64,000 nt of DNA from contig NC_045441.1 in the NCBI RefSeq assembly GCF_002776525.5, positions 105,388,744 to 105,452,743 of the forward strand, in the 5' to 3' direction. The number at the start of each line of letters is the position of its first letter. The first letter of the stretch is position 1. Positions 13,570-25,100 of this stretch are shown here, piece by piece. The stretch is from Piliocolobus tephrosceles. Its lineage: Eukaryota; Chordata; Mammalia; Primates; Cercopithecidae. Made by a program: the position numbers and the translations under genes. Under the pieces are notes generated by a model. That model searched no databases. It had not been told where the DNA came from and saw nothing but the letters and a program-made list of their open reading frames with translations.

Positions 13570-13844
13570 CTGCTAGAGCCCACTCTCCTGTACCATGGGT
13601 GTGCCCACTGTAATACAAAATATACGTATCATGTCTGGGTCCATCCACAGTCCGAAGTTCGAGGAAAGCTTTCAGTTTGGAATGCAGCGTATCAAATGAC
13701 AGTCCACTTGTGGAATAGTCACATCCATAGGTCTCAATCATATGATATGCAAAAAATCTTTGGATAGCATTGAGCATGCCAGTAGACCTCAAGTTTAACT
13801 CCTGTACATGTTCTGGGGGAAGCAGTGTTGGCTGACCATCAGGA
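13570..13844 (-). CDS. TMEM168: TMEM168 coding exon 4: split codon 424, residues 425-515, split codon 516
   Basis: A 275-base exon with a minus-strand acceptor CTACTTCAG and donor GCAG followed by GTAAAC. It completes Ser424 with one base and ends with the first base of Gly516. The residues look soluble rather than membrane-spanning: a helix-like stretch at about 445-464, a second at 473-485, then a hydrophobic strand followed by Ser-Gly-His (His505, codon 13601-13603) and a Gly-rich turn. This order is what caspase-family proteases show around their catalytic His. The exon boundary falls in the loop after the His block. No stop codon or indel is visible. Confidence 0.96.
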
Positions 13845-15099
13845 CTGAAGTAGGAGAAAAAACAATTATTTTGGTGTTTAAGAAGTATTCATTCTGTATC
13901 ACATTATCTGTCATTTATAACTGATTATCTAAGAATCAGTTATAATATAGTTGCTGCTAAGAGGCAGGCTTTTTAAAAAAAATCATCCTTTCTAAAATTC
14001 CTATAGTACTAAGAATTAAGCTTAGAAAATCAAAACCTGGTTTCTAAATACTCACTATCATTAAAACAATAATCAAATTAAAAGCTGGGATAATACCTCC
14101 AAATGTAGATAGTACTACTCTTTGTTCCTTATTTGTATTTTCTTACATGACAGATATTGGACAAGGCTTTTTAAAAGCAGGATTACACTGTTTCAAGAAC
14201 ATCTGGGTGGGGACTATTAAAAAAACTATTGTTTAAAAATATTATAACACACAAAATATAAAAGCAATATTTTAATTATATATTTATGTATTGAAAAATA
14301 GTCTATAAAAATTGTGTTCAAATTTCATTAACTTAAGGTACATAAATAGAAGAAATTATTAATAGGCATTTAAAAAGTTATTAAAATTTAGGTCCATTGC
14401 TTTATACTGAACACTAGTTGAAGACTTAGATTTGCTCCTGGAACAAATACAAAACGGTACTCTAGTAGATAAAGCAAGTTTTGTAACTAGCAAAATACCA
14501 TTAATATTGAGAAAGAAAAAACCATCATTCCTATCCAGAAAAGGGATTTCTGTCAGGATTTTTGAAAACCTTAGATTTTGCTTCATGTACCATCAATAGT
14601 ATTCTACTAACTTTTAAAATTACAGTCACAAAAGAGTAAGCACTACATTTAAAAATATTACAATGTAATAAATATCTAACTGTGCATATTACAATTTCCA
14701 CACATTCTTTCTTTCTACAAGGTTGTCATTTCTCACTTTATGGGACATTTCCAAATCTGTTTCCCTCAGTTCTTGAACCTTCTACTTTTGATTAAGTCTT
14801 TAACATGAAGGAAAATATTTCCTACAAATAGTATATTTGGAGATTTTTATGTTAAATACTTGAAATTAGAAAAAAAACTTTACTTCAACTCTCCCCTCCC
14901 CCAGGGAAAGTGTGATAAAAACTGTCATCGGAATTCATTTATGGCAAATAACTATTTTAAACGTATTTAGGTATAAAATAAAAAACAAAATGTAGCACAT
15001 TTACAGATTTATACAGATGTCACCACCTTTGTGGGTAAAATTTATTTTGGAATAAAACTGCAATAAACATTTATTAAACTTCACTGCCAATCCTCTGAA

Positions 15100-15320
15100 T
15101 TCCTAGTATTTGTATGGCACTTTTCAGTGTGCAGAGTGTTTTTACATTCACTTTTTTTTTTTTTTTTTTTTAGTTCTTCATACCATTCCTGTCAGATGAA
15201 CAGGAATGATGTCTTTAGGTAAAGACAGATAATAAGGTTCAGAGTTCCAATGTACCGAAGGTAACACAGAACTAGACCTCCAGCCTCTCAGGCCCAGTGC
15301 ACATTTTATTATATTTCACT
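15100..15320 (-). mobile_element. MIR-like fragment, antisense, with T18 tract
   Basis: A MIR-like 3' piece (GCACTTTTCAGTGTGCAGAG) and core (ACAGATAATAAGGTTCAGAG, then GTAACACAGAACTAG) are separated by a T tract at 15151-15170. Confidence 0.5.
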
Positions 15321-15334
15321 ATGTTGTTTCGGAC

Positions 15335-15629
15335 TTTTTTTTTTTTGAGACAAAGTCTTGCTCTTGTCCCCCAGGCTGGAGTGCAATGGTGCGATCTTAG
15401 CTCACTGCAACGTTCGCCTCCCAGGTTCAAGTGATTCTCCTGCCTCAGCCTCCCAAGTAGCTGGGATTACAGGTGCCTGCTACCATGCCTGGCTAATTTT
15501 TGTATTTTTAGTAGAGTTGGGGTTTTACCATGTTGGCCAGGCTGGTCTCAAACTCCTGATCTCAGGTGATCTGCCCACCTCAGCCTCCTAAAGTGCTGGG
15601 ATTACAGGTGTGAGCCACCGCGCCTGGCC
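15335..15629 (-). mobile_element. Alu (AluS-like), antisense, TMEM168 intron 3
   Basis: Full-length dimeric Alu read from its poly(T) end to CGCGCCTGGCC. Moderately diverged. It lies in the same orientation as TMEM168 transcription. Confidence 0.95.
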
Positions 15630-15927
15630 AGAGGACACTTTCTTAAACAAAATATTCCCTTTAGGGTAAGATCTTTCCTCAGAAAAGTTATACATGAATA
15701 TTTTATGGTTTCTAGCTAAAATATAAGCTTATCATATTTATCAAAATATTTCAATTGAACTCTGAAGATATTATCACTTGGAATAAAGTTTGTTAAAAAT
15801 CTGGAAGAAACGCAAAAGTTATATTTTGAAAATACAGTTTTGAAAAGGAGCTATATTTTATTCATATAAATATTAAGAAAATGTTATAAACTGAATAGTT
15901 ACCACTAACTATACTAGATTACTGTAC

Positions 15928-16070
15928 CTGCAGAAGTTGGTGGGAATCACAATAGCATATCCAACAGATGTTCCTCCTAAACAGTTACCCAATTCATGGA
16001 AGAGCCCATGAGCCATGGATTCCAATGGCAAAACAATTAGAAACATGCTCAAGAAAATTCCATTTGTTGG
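15928..16070 (-). CDS. TMEM168: TMEM168 coding exon 3: residues 377-423 plus split codon 424
   Basis: A 143-base exon too short to stand out as an open frame. It was found because it continues the protein after Gln376 in phase. On the minus strand the acceptor is a pyrimidine-rich tract ending TTTTAG and the donor is CTGCAG followed by GTACAG. It encodes 47 codons plus two bases of Ser424. The first part (about 380-393) is a further hydrophobic segment. The end (about 411-420, Val-Gly-Tyr-Ala-Ile-Val-Ile-Pro) is a beta-strand-like stretch that I place as the first strand of a caspase-like fold (see findings). Intron 3 (2.1 kb) and intron 2 (10.5 kb) flank it. Confidence 0.95.
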
Positions 16071-16525
16071 CTAAAAGAAATCCAAAACATGTTTACACAG
16101 TACACATACATATGTGTATATATTTACATACATGCACATTGATTTACATTTTTTAGCTTCTACTTTCAAAAAGGATAAAAGGAACAATTAATGATCTAAA
16201 AACAATGTTCAGTTATAGCAGGCAAGTATACAGGGATGAGCTAACTAGTGCAATAAATCCTAAATTTATCTCTGTTTTTTTGAAAGTTGTGGCAAAACAC
16301 AGCATATCATTTTTAAAAAAGATTTGTCAAATAACATCCTATCCAAACTAGAAAAAAAAAAAAAACCAAAACCACTCTTCGATATGACAGAGAAAATGCC
16401 AGATAACAAATATCTTGTTAAAACCCATGTGCCTATGTCATTTTTCAAATAACAGATTTATTTACTTTATCAAAAAGGGTACTTTGGAAAGGGCTCATTT
16501 TTTTCCCGTGAAATTATGAAAATAA

Positions 16526-17156
16526 ATTCTTAAGGAAATTTAAGACCCTAAAGCTTAAAAACTAATTCCGTTTATATGGTATAGTTTACCTTATAAAGCA
16601 CTGAACTGTCTAGATATACAAATTCAAAATTTTAACAGAAGAAAATATTAAGGACACGTAAGCATTGTAAAAGCAGAATGGGAAGTAGAGAGGCAGAAGA
16701 AATAAGGAGGAGGCAATCAGGCATCAATTGCAATGAAAAAGCAGAAAAAATTAATACTCATTTTTAGTGAAAAGAAAATGGATGACAGTCACTTGAACAT
16801 ATCTTTAGAATATTAAATGATTACATTATTTCCACATTCTTTCTGTATACATTCTTAAGGAAATTTAAGACTCTAAAGCTATAAAAACGAATTCCGTTTA
16901 TATGATATAGTTTACCTTATAAAGCACTGAACTCTCTAGATGTGCAATCAAAATTTTAACAGAAGAAAATGTAAGGACATATAAGCATTGTAAAAGCAGA
17001 ATGGGAAGTAGAGAGGCAGAAGAAATAAGGAGGAGGCAATCAGGTATTAACCACAATGAAAAAGCAGAAAAAATTAAGACTCATTGAAGTGAAAAGAAAA
17101 TGGATAGTCACTTGAACATACCTTTAGAATATTAAACTATCACATTCTTTCTGTAT
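16526..17156. repeat. 325-bp tandem duplication, two copies
   Basis: Copy 1 is 16526-16850 and copy 2 is 16851-17156. Both begin ATTCTTAAGGAAATTTAAGA and end with CACATTCTTTCTGTAT. By eye they differ by about 20 substitutions and several short gaps, copy 2 being about 19 bases shorter. No transposon family was recognised in the unit. Confidence 0.92.
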
Positions 17157-17699
17157 TGCTACTGCACATACTATATGCCTAGGTGCATGAACACATGCTT
17201 TTAACACTAAGAGGTGGTTCATTTGATCAAAATTTAATTAAAAAATTTATTCCTGCAATAGAAAAATGAATATACTGCCCTATTTTGGTACATCCTATTT
17301 TGTCAATGACATAAATAACACAGTACATGCTCCATTTAGAAACACTATAAAATACAAATAAGTAAAAAAGATATGTGATTAAAATCATTCCAAATACCAT
17401 CATCTATACGCACAACTACTCTGAAATATTCCCAGGCTTCATGCAATGTATTTTTCACAAATACATATTCATGTGTATTTTTTTTACCGAAATGGGATAC
17501 CTAATCTGTGAACATTTTAATCTAAGCTTACATAACTCTAAGTCACTTGTAAAGACCAAATGGCATTCCTATAATACATATAAAACTTTAATTGGTGGAT
17601 CCTATTATTGGTATTTAAATTGCTTACAGGTTGCCATTATACCAAAACTAGAATAAATATCAAGTTCTGATTATTAATGAGGTTAAGTACCTTTCACCA

Positions 17700-18600
17700 C
17701 GTGGGTATCATCTGTGATGAAGTGTTAAATATTATGCCCACCTTTCTATGGGGTTGACCTTTTCTTCATTGATTTAGCTTTGTTTGGTTCTGAATACAGT
17801 TTAAATGAAAGTCTTTTGCTGGTGACTCTGTGACTACCTTAATGCTGTTTTTTGCTTAACAAGAGTTCTTAATTATAATATAGTCACTTTATGCCTTGTT
17901 GAAAAAAATCCCTCTATCCAACCATTAAGAAGATATTTTAACATTATCCTCTAAAGGCTTTATTGTTTTGCCTTTCACATTTAAATCTATAGTCCAAATA
18001 TAATTGATTTTATGATAATGGCCCAATTTTTTCTTCTACAGAAACACTCAATTGTCCAAGCAGCAATTACTGAAAATATCAACCACTCCACATTACAGTG
18101 CCACTTTTGTCATAAGTATTCACGGATCTGTTTTTGGTCTCTCTTCTTCCGTTCTGTTGGTCTATTTTTTATCCTTTCACATGTCCTTTGGCTTTCATTT
18201 CTTCCCTCTATTTTTGGGACTCTAATCAAACAAATATGAGATCTTCTTAACATATCCTCTGAGTGTTATCCTTTCCTTCTGTTCACTATTTTCCATACTT
18301 CTCCTCTTTCATGCTGCTTCTTGTATATCTTCTTCTGAATTGTATCTTCCAGTTCACTAATGCTCACTTCAGCTTTGTCTAATGTTATGTTTGTAACACT
18401 GAAATAATTTATTTCCTGATCCTAAAATTTCTATTTAGTTCTTTTTAAAATCTGCCTTGTCATTTTTTAAAGTTTCCAGTATACTACCATTATGTCCTGA
18501 TCTCTCCTTTTATTTTTGCAACTTAGCATGATGGTTTTCTGTTTGATAATTCCAATACCTAAAGATTTTTTTCTGTTGTCTGTTGATTTTGCTGCTTCTT
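17700..18600 (-). mobile_element. Old L1 fragment, antisense
   Basis: The plus strand reads as the antisense of L1 ORF2/3' sequence, with the typical order TCTATAGTCCAAATATAATTG, CACTCAATTGTCCAAG and TTCTGTTGGTCTATTTTT. Strongly decayed; no frame remains. Confidence 0.65.
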
Positions 18601-18611
18601 GCGCTTGGTGC

Positions 18612-18628
18612 TGTGTGTGTGTGTGTGT
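18612..18628 (+). repeat. (TG)n microsatellite
   Basis: About eight TG units, short. Confidence 0.9.
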
Positions 18629-19594
18629 ACCTGGTTAAATTTATAAGCTGAACGATGGATATAAAAATTACATTATTATTAAGTTTAGGCCTAGATAATG
18701 ACACTTTCTCCTAGGGACAACTGTTTCTTCCAGAGAGCTGCGGACATCACAAGTCTACATATCTTAATCCGGGTTTGACCACTGAATCCCAGGTTGAACC
18801 ACCAACAGGACACAACGGCAGAAAGCAAGTTCATGAAAGGGCTATAACACACATGGCTCCACCCTCTTCTTTCACTGTGTAAGCGTAAAATGGGAGGTAA
18901 TTTACCAGAGATCTCACTTCTGGAAGCCCTGGGCTTGGCTTTTATTTTTGCCACTCTTGAGGGGGCCAAAAGTGCTGCTCAGCTTTGAAAACAGTTTCCT
19001 CTATGTATACAAATGTCTGCAAGGCCCAGCATCGAGTCTTTTCATCCCAGGAAGTATGGTGTGTTTTTCCATTTATTCAAGTCTTCCTTTATAACCTACA
19101 TTGAGGTTTACAGTAATTTTAAAATAAAAGTTTGATAAGTTTAAGACTTATTTTATGTTTCTGTTCTTACAAATGGAATCAGTTCCAATTTTCTGATGAT
19201 TGATTTCCAGGCTATTACATTTTATATATTTACATATTTTTTCTAAACCAGTGATTCTCATCTTCAGTTATGTTTTTACTATTAGAAAAAGTATTGAACG
19301 GTTTCATTTAGCAGCAAACTAAGCAAATGATAAAGTTCAATTGCCAATCAATTTGTAGATGACTTAAATGAAAAGCCTAATAATCCAAAATTCCAATTAA
19401 AATGTTAATTGATATTGATGTTATTCAATACCCTAATGTTGGTTATGTAACACTGATGATGATATTTGATACAGTAGGACTAAATAAGTACATATTCGGG
19501 GGTTTACTGATCACAATTCATAAATAACAGATAATCTGTTACTACTTGCTTTTTATATTAAAAAATCTTAGAAACTGAGAATTTTATGCTGATT

Positions 19595-19876
19595 GACAGG
19601 GTCTCACTCTGTCATCCAGGCTGGAGTGCAGTGGCATGATCACAATTCACTGCAGCCTCGACCTCTCAGGCTCATGTGATCCTGCCACCTCAGCTGCCCA
19701 AGTAGCCTGGGACCACAGGCGAATGCACCACCATGCCTGGCTAATTTTTTCATTTTTGTAGAGACGAGGTCTCCCTATGTTGCCCAAGCTGGTCTCAAAC
19801 TCCTAGGTTCAAGCAATCCTCCCATCTTGGCCTCCCAAACTGTTGGAATTACAAACATGAGTCATCGTGCCTGGCC
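19595..19876 (-). mobile_element. Alu (AluJ-like), antisense
   Basis: An old, diverged dimeric Alu lacking most of its A-tail, ending TCGTGCCTGGCC. GGTCTCACTCTGTC and GCAGCCTCGACCTC are AluJ-type. Confidence 0.92.
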
Positions 19877-20807
19877 CTGTCATACATTTTTAAAAAGCAA
19901 ATTTATCAGGAAAAAATCATTAAGCACTTCTATTAGATTATTTTGAAAAAGCAAGCTTAGAAAAACAGTATTAAATATTCTATTAAGATCACGCACAAGT
20001 TAATGTTTTGGCAATACAAAAATTCATAATTTTAACTGAAGAGATGGCAAATATGTCCGGGGAAGCCAAAATAAATTTAGGATGTTTTATCCACTTGCCA
20101 CTTTCAGAGAGCTTCAATTTTATTGGCCTGCAAACCTTTACTCTATAGCTTCAATCTAGAAGTCATTTGTGACTTTGGAGTACTCCTTACACCTTAATTC
20201 CAAGTAACAAATAAGATCAATTGATTAAAGCCTATAAGTACTTTTTCTCCTTTGCTTCTCCAAATTATCCTCAGCTCACTATCAAATTTTAAGACATGGC
20301 TCATATTTCAGAGCAGATACAAACTCAGCACAAAAGAAGACCAATAAACAACCTGTAAGTAATGCCCTTTGAATAAAAGTTGTTACTAGTTATTAGATCT
20401 CTATCCAGCAGGGCTTTCAAGTCACGGTCAAAGTATTCAAAGTATTCAACGTTTCATATCCTAAAATTTTTCAGGTAACAGGAACAAAATTTCTTTATGC
20501 AATGTCGTTTTTAAAATGTAACATTTACGTAAACATATACGGCTTGTTTGTTTAGAAGTATTTTTTTATGAGTCACCTTATGCAAACCAGATTTGGAAAA
20601 CATACATAGAAGCCTAAAGAAAGTAAAGCCCAACTAAGAAACAGAATACATAAATGCAGCAATATATAAATGGAGAGACTGTGAGAAATCTAGCTTTAAG
20701 AAACCACAGGCAACTTTCAAAACTTTGCTTGGTTCAGGAAATTTAAGAACATTATGAAGACTACTGTATAATTTTAAAGTCAAATGACTTCTTTATGCAG
20801 AAGAAGT

Positions 20808-20935
20808 AGGGCATAGTGGAAAGGACCCAAGCTTCAGAGTTAGACTTTGGTTCAATCCCAGCTCAGCCACTTGCTATGTGTACACGAATAAGTTAATTAA
20901 CCTTTTCAGTCTTGATTTCTGGAATATATACATAG
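20808..20935 (+). mobile_element. MIR SINE
   Basis: GGGCATAGTGGAAAGG, GGTTCAATCCCAGCTC, AGCCACTTGCTATGTG and AAGTTAATTAACCTT follow the MIR consensus closely. Confidence 0.75.
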
Positions 20936-20984
20936 ATAATTTATGTCACGAGCTTATTCTGTAGATTAGAAATACATATGTATG

Positions 20985-21715
20985 GCAGTATAAAGTTAAA
21001 TGCTTCCACATGACCCAGCAATCCCACATCACACTAAAATAAAAGCTTATGTTAACACAAAACCTTGTCTACAAAGGTTTATAGCAGCTTTATTCATAAT
21101 TACCAAAAAACTACAAATAATTTCAGTGTCTCTCAACTGGGTAAGGGATAAACTGGAACATCCATACAATGGGATATTGCTCACAATAAAAGTAACTAAC
21201 TTACTGATGGCACACAGTAACACAGATGAATCTCAAATGATGTAAGTAAGAAATCAGACTTAGGGCCAGGTGCAGTGGCTCACACCTACAATCCTAGCAC
21301 TTTGGAAGGCCAAGGCAGGGAGGACTGCTTGAACCCAGGAGGTCGAGGCTGCAGTGAGCCATGATTGTGCCACTGTACTCTAGCCCACACTGCAGAGCAA
21401 AACCCTGTCTCAAAAACAAAAGTCAGGCTCAAAAGACTACAGTGTTAAATGATTTTATGAATATGACATTCTGGAAGAGGAAAATTTCTAGGAACGGAAA
21501 ACAAATCTGGTTGCCAAGTACCTGGGGGTTGGGAGAAGGACTGACTACAAGGAAGCAAGAGGGAAGTTTGGTGGTGATTTAACTGCTCTACACATTGACT
21601 GTGGTAGTGGCGGTCACACAAATATATGTGTTTGTCAAAATCACAGAATTACACACTAAAAAAGGTGAATGTTTCTATATGTAAATTTTTCCTTAATAAG
21701 AAAATTTTTATGTTA
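20985..21715 (+). mobile_element. Old L1 3' end, sense, interrupted by Alu monomer
   Basis: CATGACCCAGCAATCCCA, TTTATAGCAGCTTTATTC and ACAATGGGATATTGCTC are the standard L1 ORF2 end and 3'UTR phrases. The L1 resumes after the inserted Alu at 21264-21421 and ends near 21715. Confidence 0.8.
21264..21421 (+). mobile_element. Short Alu (monomer-like or internally deleted)
   Basis: It runs from GGCCAGGTGCAGTGGCTC to CCTGTCTCAAAAACAAAA in only about 158 bases. The left-arm start joins directly to right-arm sequence (GGAGGTCGAGGCTGCAG), so it is a free monomer or an internal deletion. Confidence 0.85.
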
Positions 21716-21959
21716 AGCTAAGTAAAACAAAACCCAAAAGTTTTCATATGCAAAACCTTAAAAAAAATGGCTAAACTCATTTTTTGGAATTATGATCTAA
21801 ATTACAACTGTGCTCCATAAAGCATGTTAATCTTGCATGTTTTTACTTCTCTAATAGTAAAACAAAAGTACATTTGAGTCCCTAAAAATATATTTTAAAA
21901 AATAAACCTATAAGGTATTTAATAAATTCCAAATGTCCACTAGGTCATTACCTCAGTGA

Positions 21960-22345
21960 GATCCATCATCATGTCTGCTCTCATCCTACATTCTTATCTG
22001 CTCTCTTCAGTTTCTCAACATCTTTTTAACATTTTGACTATCTACCATGTCCGAACTTTCAACTTTACATTTTATCAACTAATATAAAATTCGCTTTAAA
22101 TTTACTTCTCAACAAAATCTACTAGTTTTTCCTCTGATAATACTCTCAGTTTTATCCTTATCATAGCCCTTTTCCCTGTCACCTTAGTCCAAGTCCTTAT
22201 CTCTTGCTCCTGGCTAGACTTCTTGATTTCAGTCTATGTCTACTTTCATAGATTCTGTCATAGCTGGCAAACTGATCTGCTCAAAGCCTTCTTTAATTCC
22301 TCATTTTTTTCTTGGCACATTGGGTCTGCCCTCACCTAATCAGTG
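21960..22345 (+). mobile_element. L2-like fragment, sense
   Basis: Pyrimidine-rich sequence resembling sense L2 upstream of its tail (GCTCCTGGCTAGACTTCTTG, CTGCTCAAAGCCTTC). Diverged; moderate support only. Confidence 0.4.
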
Positions 22346-23099
22346 GCACAGTTTTTCTAGTGAAAATAGACTGAAGGATATTTTAATGGGACAGTGAGAA
22401 AAATTGGTTTAGTACCTTAGTATTACTCTCACAGAAATATGACAAATGGTTTTAGATTATATTAAAAACTTAATATCATTTAGGAACTAAGTAAAAATAG
22501 TTCAATTTAAAAAATCAATTCAAATCCAATTTAAATAATCTGAGAGAGCCCTCAGAATTTATTTGCATTAAATGATGATGTTATCCCCAAAACAGTCATG
22601 TCCTAACAAAGGATTAATTATTTGCCTTTCTACATAATTTTCTGGTTCTTTCATTATTCAAGAGGTCTGGAACATGTATAAATGCAGCAGATACTTCCCA
22701 AATTATGTTTCACATAGAGGTTAAAAGGTATGGGTGTGGGGAGGTGGGTAATGTAAGTAATGAGGGTAGAGCAAGGACTTCATGGTCAAGTTAGTTTGGA
22801 AATGTTTTTCTTTCTGTACTTTGAACATTTTTTTCTCAGAGTACACTCACTAACATCTCACAGAACACTGGGCAGAGCAGAGTTTGAAATCTTTCTACAG
22901 AGGATTGGTTAAATTAAGTCAAAAAAATTTAGTTATCTTTAAGGCATAATGCCTATGCCATGGGCAGCAGTTTCCAAATAGCAAACAATTGGGGAATGCA
23001 GACACAACTCATGTAGATTTACACTGGTCTTGAATAGCTAAATGAATATATTGCCACTAAATGAGTACGCTGGTGACCGGAAGTGTTTGCAGCACGTTG

Positions 23100-23222
23100 A
23101 AGATTTTTTAGAGACACAGAGTCTCATGTTCTTCCCCAAAATTACTGAATTCCAATCTTCAGAATTTTAACAAGATCCCTACATGATTCACATGCATACC
23201 GAGGACTGAGAAACACTGGTCT
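23100..23222 (-). mobile_element. MER5-like hAT fragment
   Basis: CAGAATTTTAACAAGATCCC, ATGATTCACATGCATAC and GAGAAACACTGG match the end of the common MER5-type hAT MITE. Confidence 0.55.
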
Positions 23223-23231
23223 AGAAAAAAG

Positions 23232-23650
23232 GTTGGCAAACTTTTTCTTAAAAGGGCCAGATAGGGGGCCAGGTGCAGTGGCTCATACCTGTAATCCCAG
23301 CACTTTGGGAGTCCAAGGCAGGTGGATTACCAGAGGTCAGGAGTTAGAGACCAGCCTGGCCAACATGGCGAAACCCCGTCTCTACCAAAAATACAAAAAT
23401 TAGCCAGGCCTAGTGGCGGGTGCCTGTAATCCCAGCTACCTGAGAGGCTGAGACAGGAGAATTACTTGAATCCAGGAGGCGGAGGTTGCAGTGAGCAGAA
23501 ATGGTGCCTTTGCACTGCAGCCTTGGTGACAAGAGTGAAACTCCGTGTCAAAAAAAAAAAAAACAAAAAACAAACGGGGGCGCAGATAGTTAATATTTTC
23601 TTTTGCAGGTCATTGCAATCTCTGTTTTAACTACTCAACTATGCTGTTTA
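23232..23650 (+). mobile_element. hAT-type MITE (MER33/MER58-like) split by an Alu
   Basis: GGTTGGCAAACTTTTTCTTA and GGGCCAGATAG lie left of the Alu and AGATAGTTAATATTTTC, then AACTACTCAACTATGC, lie right. Together they form one element of the same family as that at 8890-9225. CAGATAG appears on both sides of the Alu, consistent with its target-site duplication. Confidence 0.65.
23267..23575 (+). mobile_element. Alu (AluS-like), sense
   Basis: Full-length dimeric Alu with a 13-base A tail followed by an A/C-rich extension, inserted into the hAT element above. Confidence 0.95.
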
Positions 23651-25100
23651 CCATAATTACAAGAGTTAATATGGTAAGAAGACATAACAAAGATGCATTT
23701 ACATCTAGGAACAGTGCTTCAAAATACATGAAGCAAAAAAAAAAAATAATAATTGAAAAAGGAAGTAGACAATTGAGGAACTATAATAGAGATTTTAATC
23801 TCTCTATTACAGAACTAGACAGAAAATTAACGAGGCTATAGATATATGAATAACACTACCAACCAACTTAATCTAGCTGATATTTATAGTACACTGTACC
23901 CAACAACAGAAGACTCATTATTTTCTTTTTTTTTTTTTTGAGACGGAGTCTTGCTCTGTCGCCCAGGCTGGAGTGCGGTGGCGCAATCTCGGCTCACTGC
24001 AGTCTCCGCCTCCCAGGTTTAGGCCATTCTCCTGCCTCAGCCTCCCGAGTAGCTGGGACTATAGGCGCCCGCCACCTCATCTGGCTAGTTTTTTGTATTT
24101 TTTTTTTAGTAGAGAAGGGGTTTCACCGTGTTAGCCAGGATGGTCTCGATCTCCTGACCTCGTGATCCGCCCGTCTTGGCCTCCCAAAGTGCTGGGATTA
24201 CAGGCTTGAGCCACCGCGCCCGGCCGAGACTCATTATTTTCAAGTGAACATGGAATAAAACATGCCAAAAGCAAGTGGCCTAAAAAACTAAAATCATACA
24301 ATGTTCTCCAGCCACATGGAATTAGAAATCAATGGAAAGAAATGTGAGAAACTTCCAAATATTAGGATATCACGCAACAAACTTATAAATAACCCATGAG
24401 TCAAAGTAGAAATTTCAAAGGAAATTAGAAAACATCTCACCAGGTGGCATAGTACTAACATAACGGGAGACATACAGGTCAGTATAACAAAAGAACTCAA
24501 AAATAAACCTTACATTTATGTTTAATTGATTTTAAACAAAGGCACCAATTCAATAGGGGAAATGTTAATCTTTTCAACAAATGGTGCTGGGAACAATGAG
24601 ACATTTATATATTTAAAAAAAAAAACAAAAAACTTAGATCCTTATCTCATACTATAACTCAAAATGGATCATACACCTAAATGTAACAGTTAAAACAATA
24701 ATGCTTTTGAAAGAACTGTGACCTAGTGTTGAGCAAAGACATCTTAGATAAGCTACTAAAAGCAGAGCCCATAAAAGAAAAAGTGGATAAATTGGATTCT
24801 GTAAAATTAAAAACTTTTAGTCTTGAAAACTCTTCATAAAGTGTCATTCAGAAAGTAAAAACGGAAGCCAGACCAGGAGTAAACATTTCCAAATCATTTA
24901 TCTGACAAAGGGCTTGTATCCAGAATATATAAGGAACTCTTAAAACTCAATCAAGACAAATAACCCAGCTTTAAAATAAGCAAAAGATGTGAATATTGAA
25001 ACAACAAAGTAAATGGCTAATACACACATAAAAAGATGCTCAACATCATTAACATTAGAGACATAAATTAAAACCACAATGCTATCACCCTACATCTAAA
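23640..25100 (+). mobile_element. L1 ORF2-derived fragment, sense, interrupted by AluYRa-type element
   Basis: The plus strand follows L1 ORF2 (CAGAACTAGACAGAAAATTAA, TATAGTACACTGTACCCAA, CATGGAATTAGAAATCAATG, GTGCTGGGAACAATGAGAC, GGGCTTGTATCCAGAATATA). Frames are destroyed by many changes. The Alu at 23926-24226 splits it. Confidence 0.85.
23926..24226 (-). mobile_element. Young AluY, AluYRa-type (Old World monkey), antisense
   Basis: Nearly intact element. In Alu orientation it has AGAATGGCCTAAACC, AACTAGCCAGATGAGGTGGC, CCAAGACGGGCGGATCACG and GCGGTGGCTCAAGCC-type positions, which I recall as AluYRa diagnostics of cercopithecids. Perfect 15-base direct repeats AGACTCATTATTTTC flank it (23911-23925 and 24227-24241), so insertion is recent. 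Confidence 0.88.

Larger units (their letters stand above)
13845..15927 (-). other. TMEM168: TMEM168 intron 3
   Basis: GT-AG intron of 2.1 kb. It contains an antisense MIR-like fragment split by a T tract (about 15100-15320) followed directly by an antisense Alu (15335-15629). The remainder is unremarkable AT-rich DNA. Confidence 0.8.
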
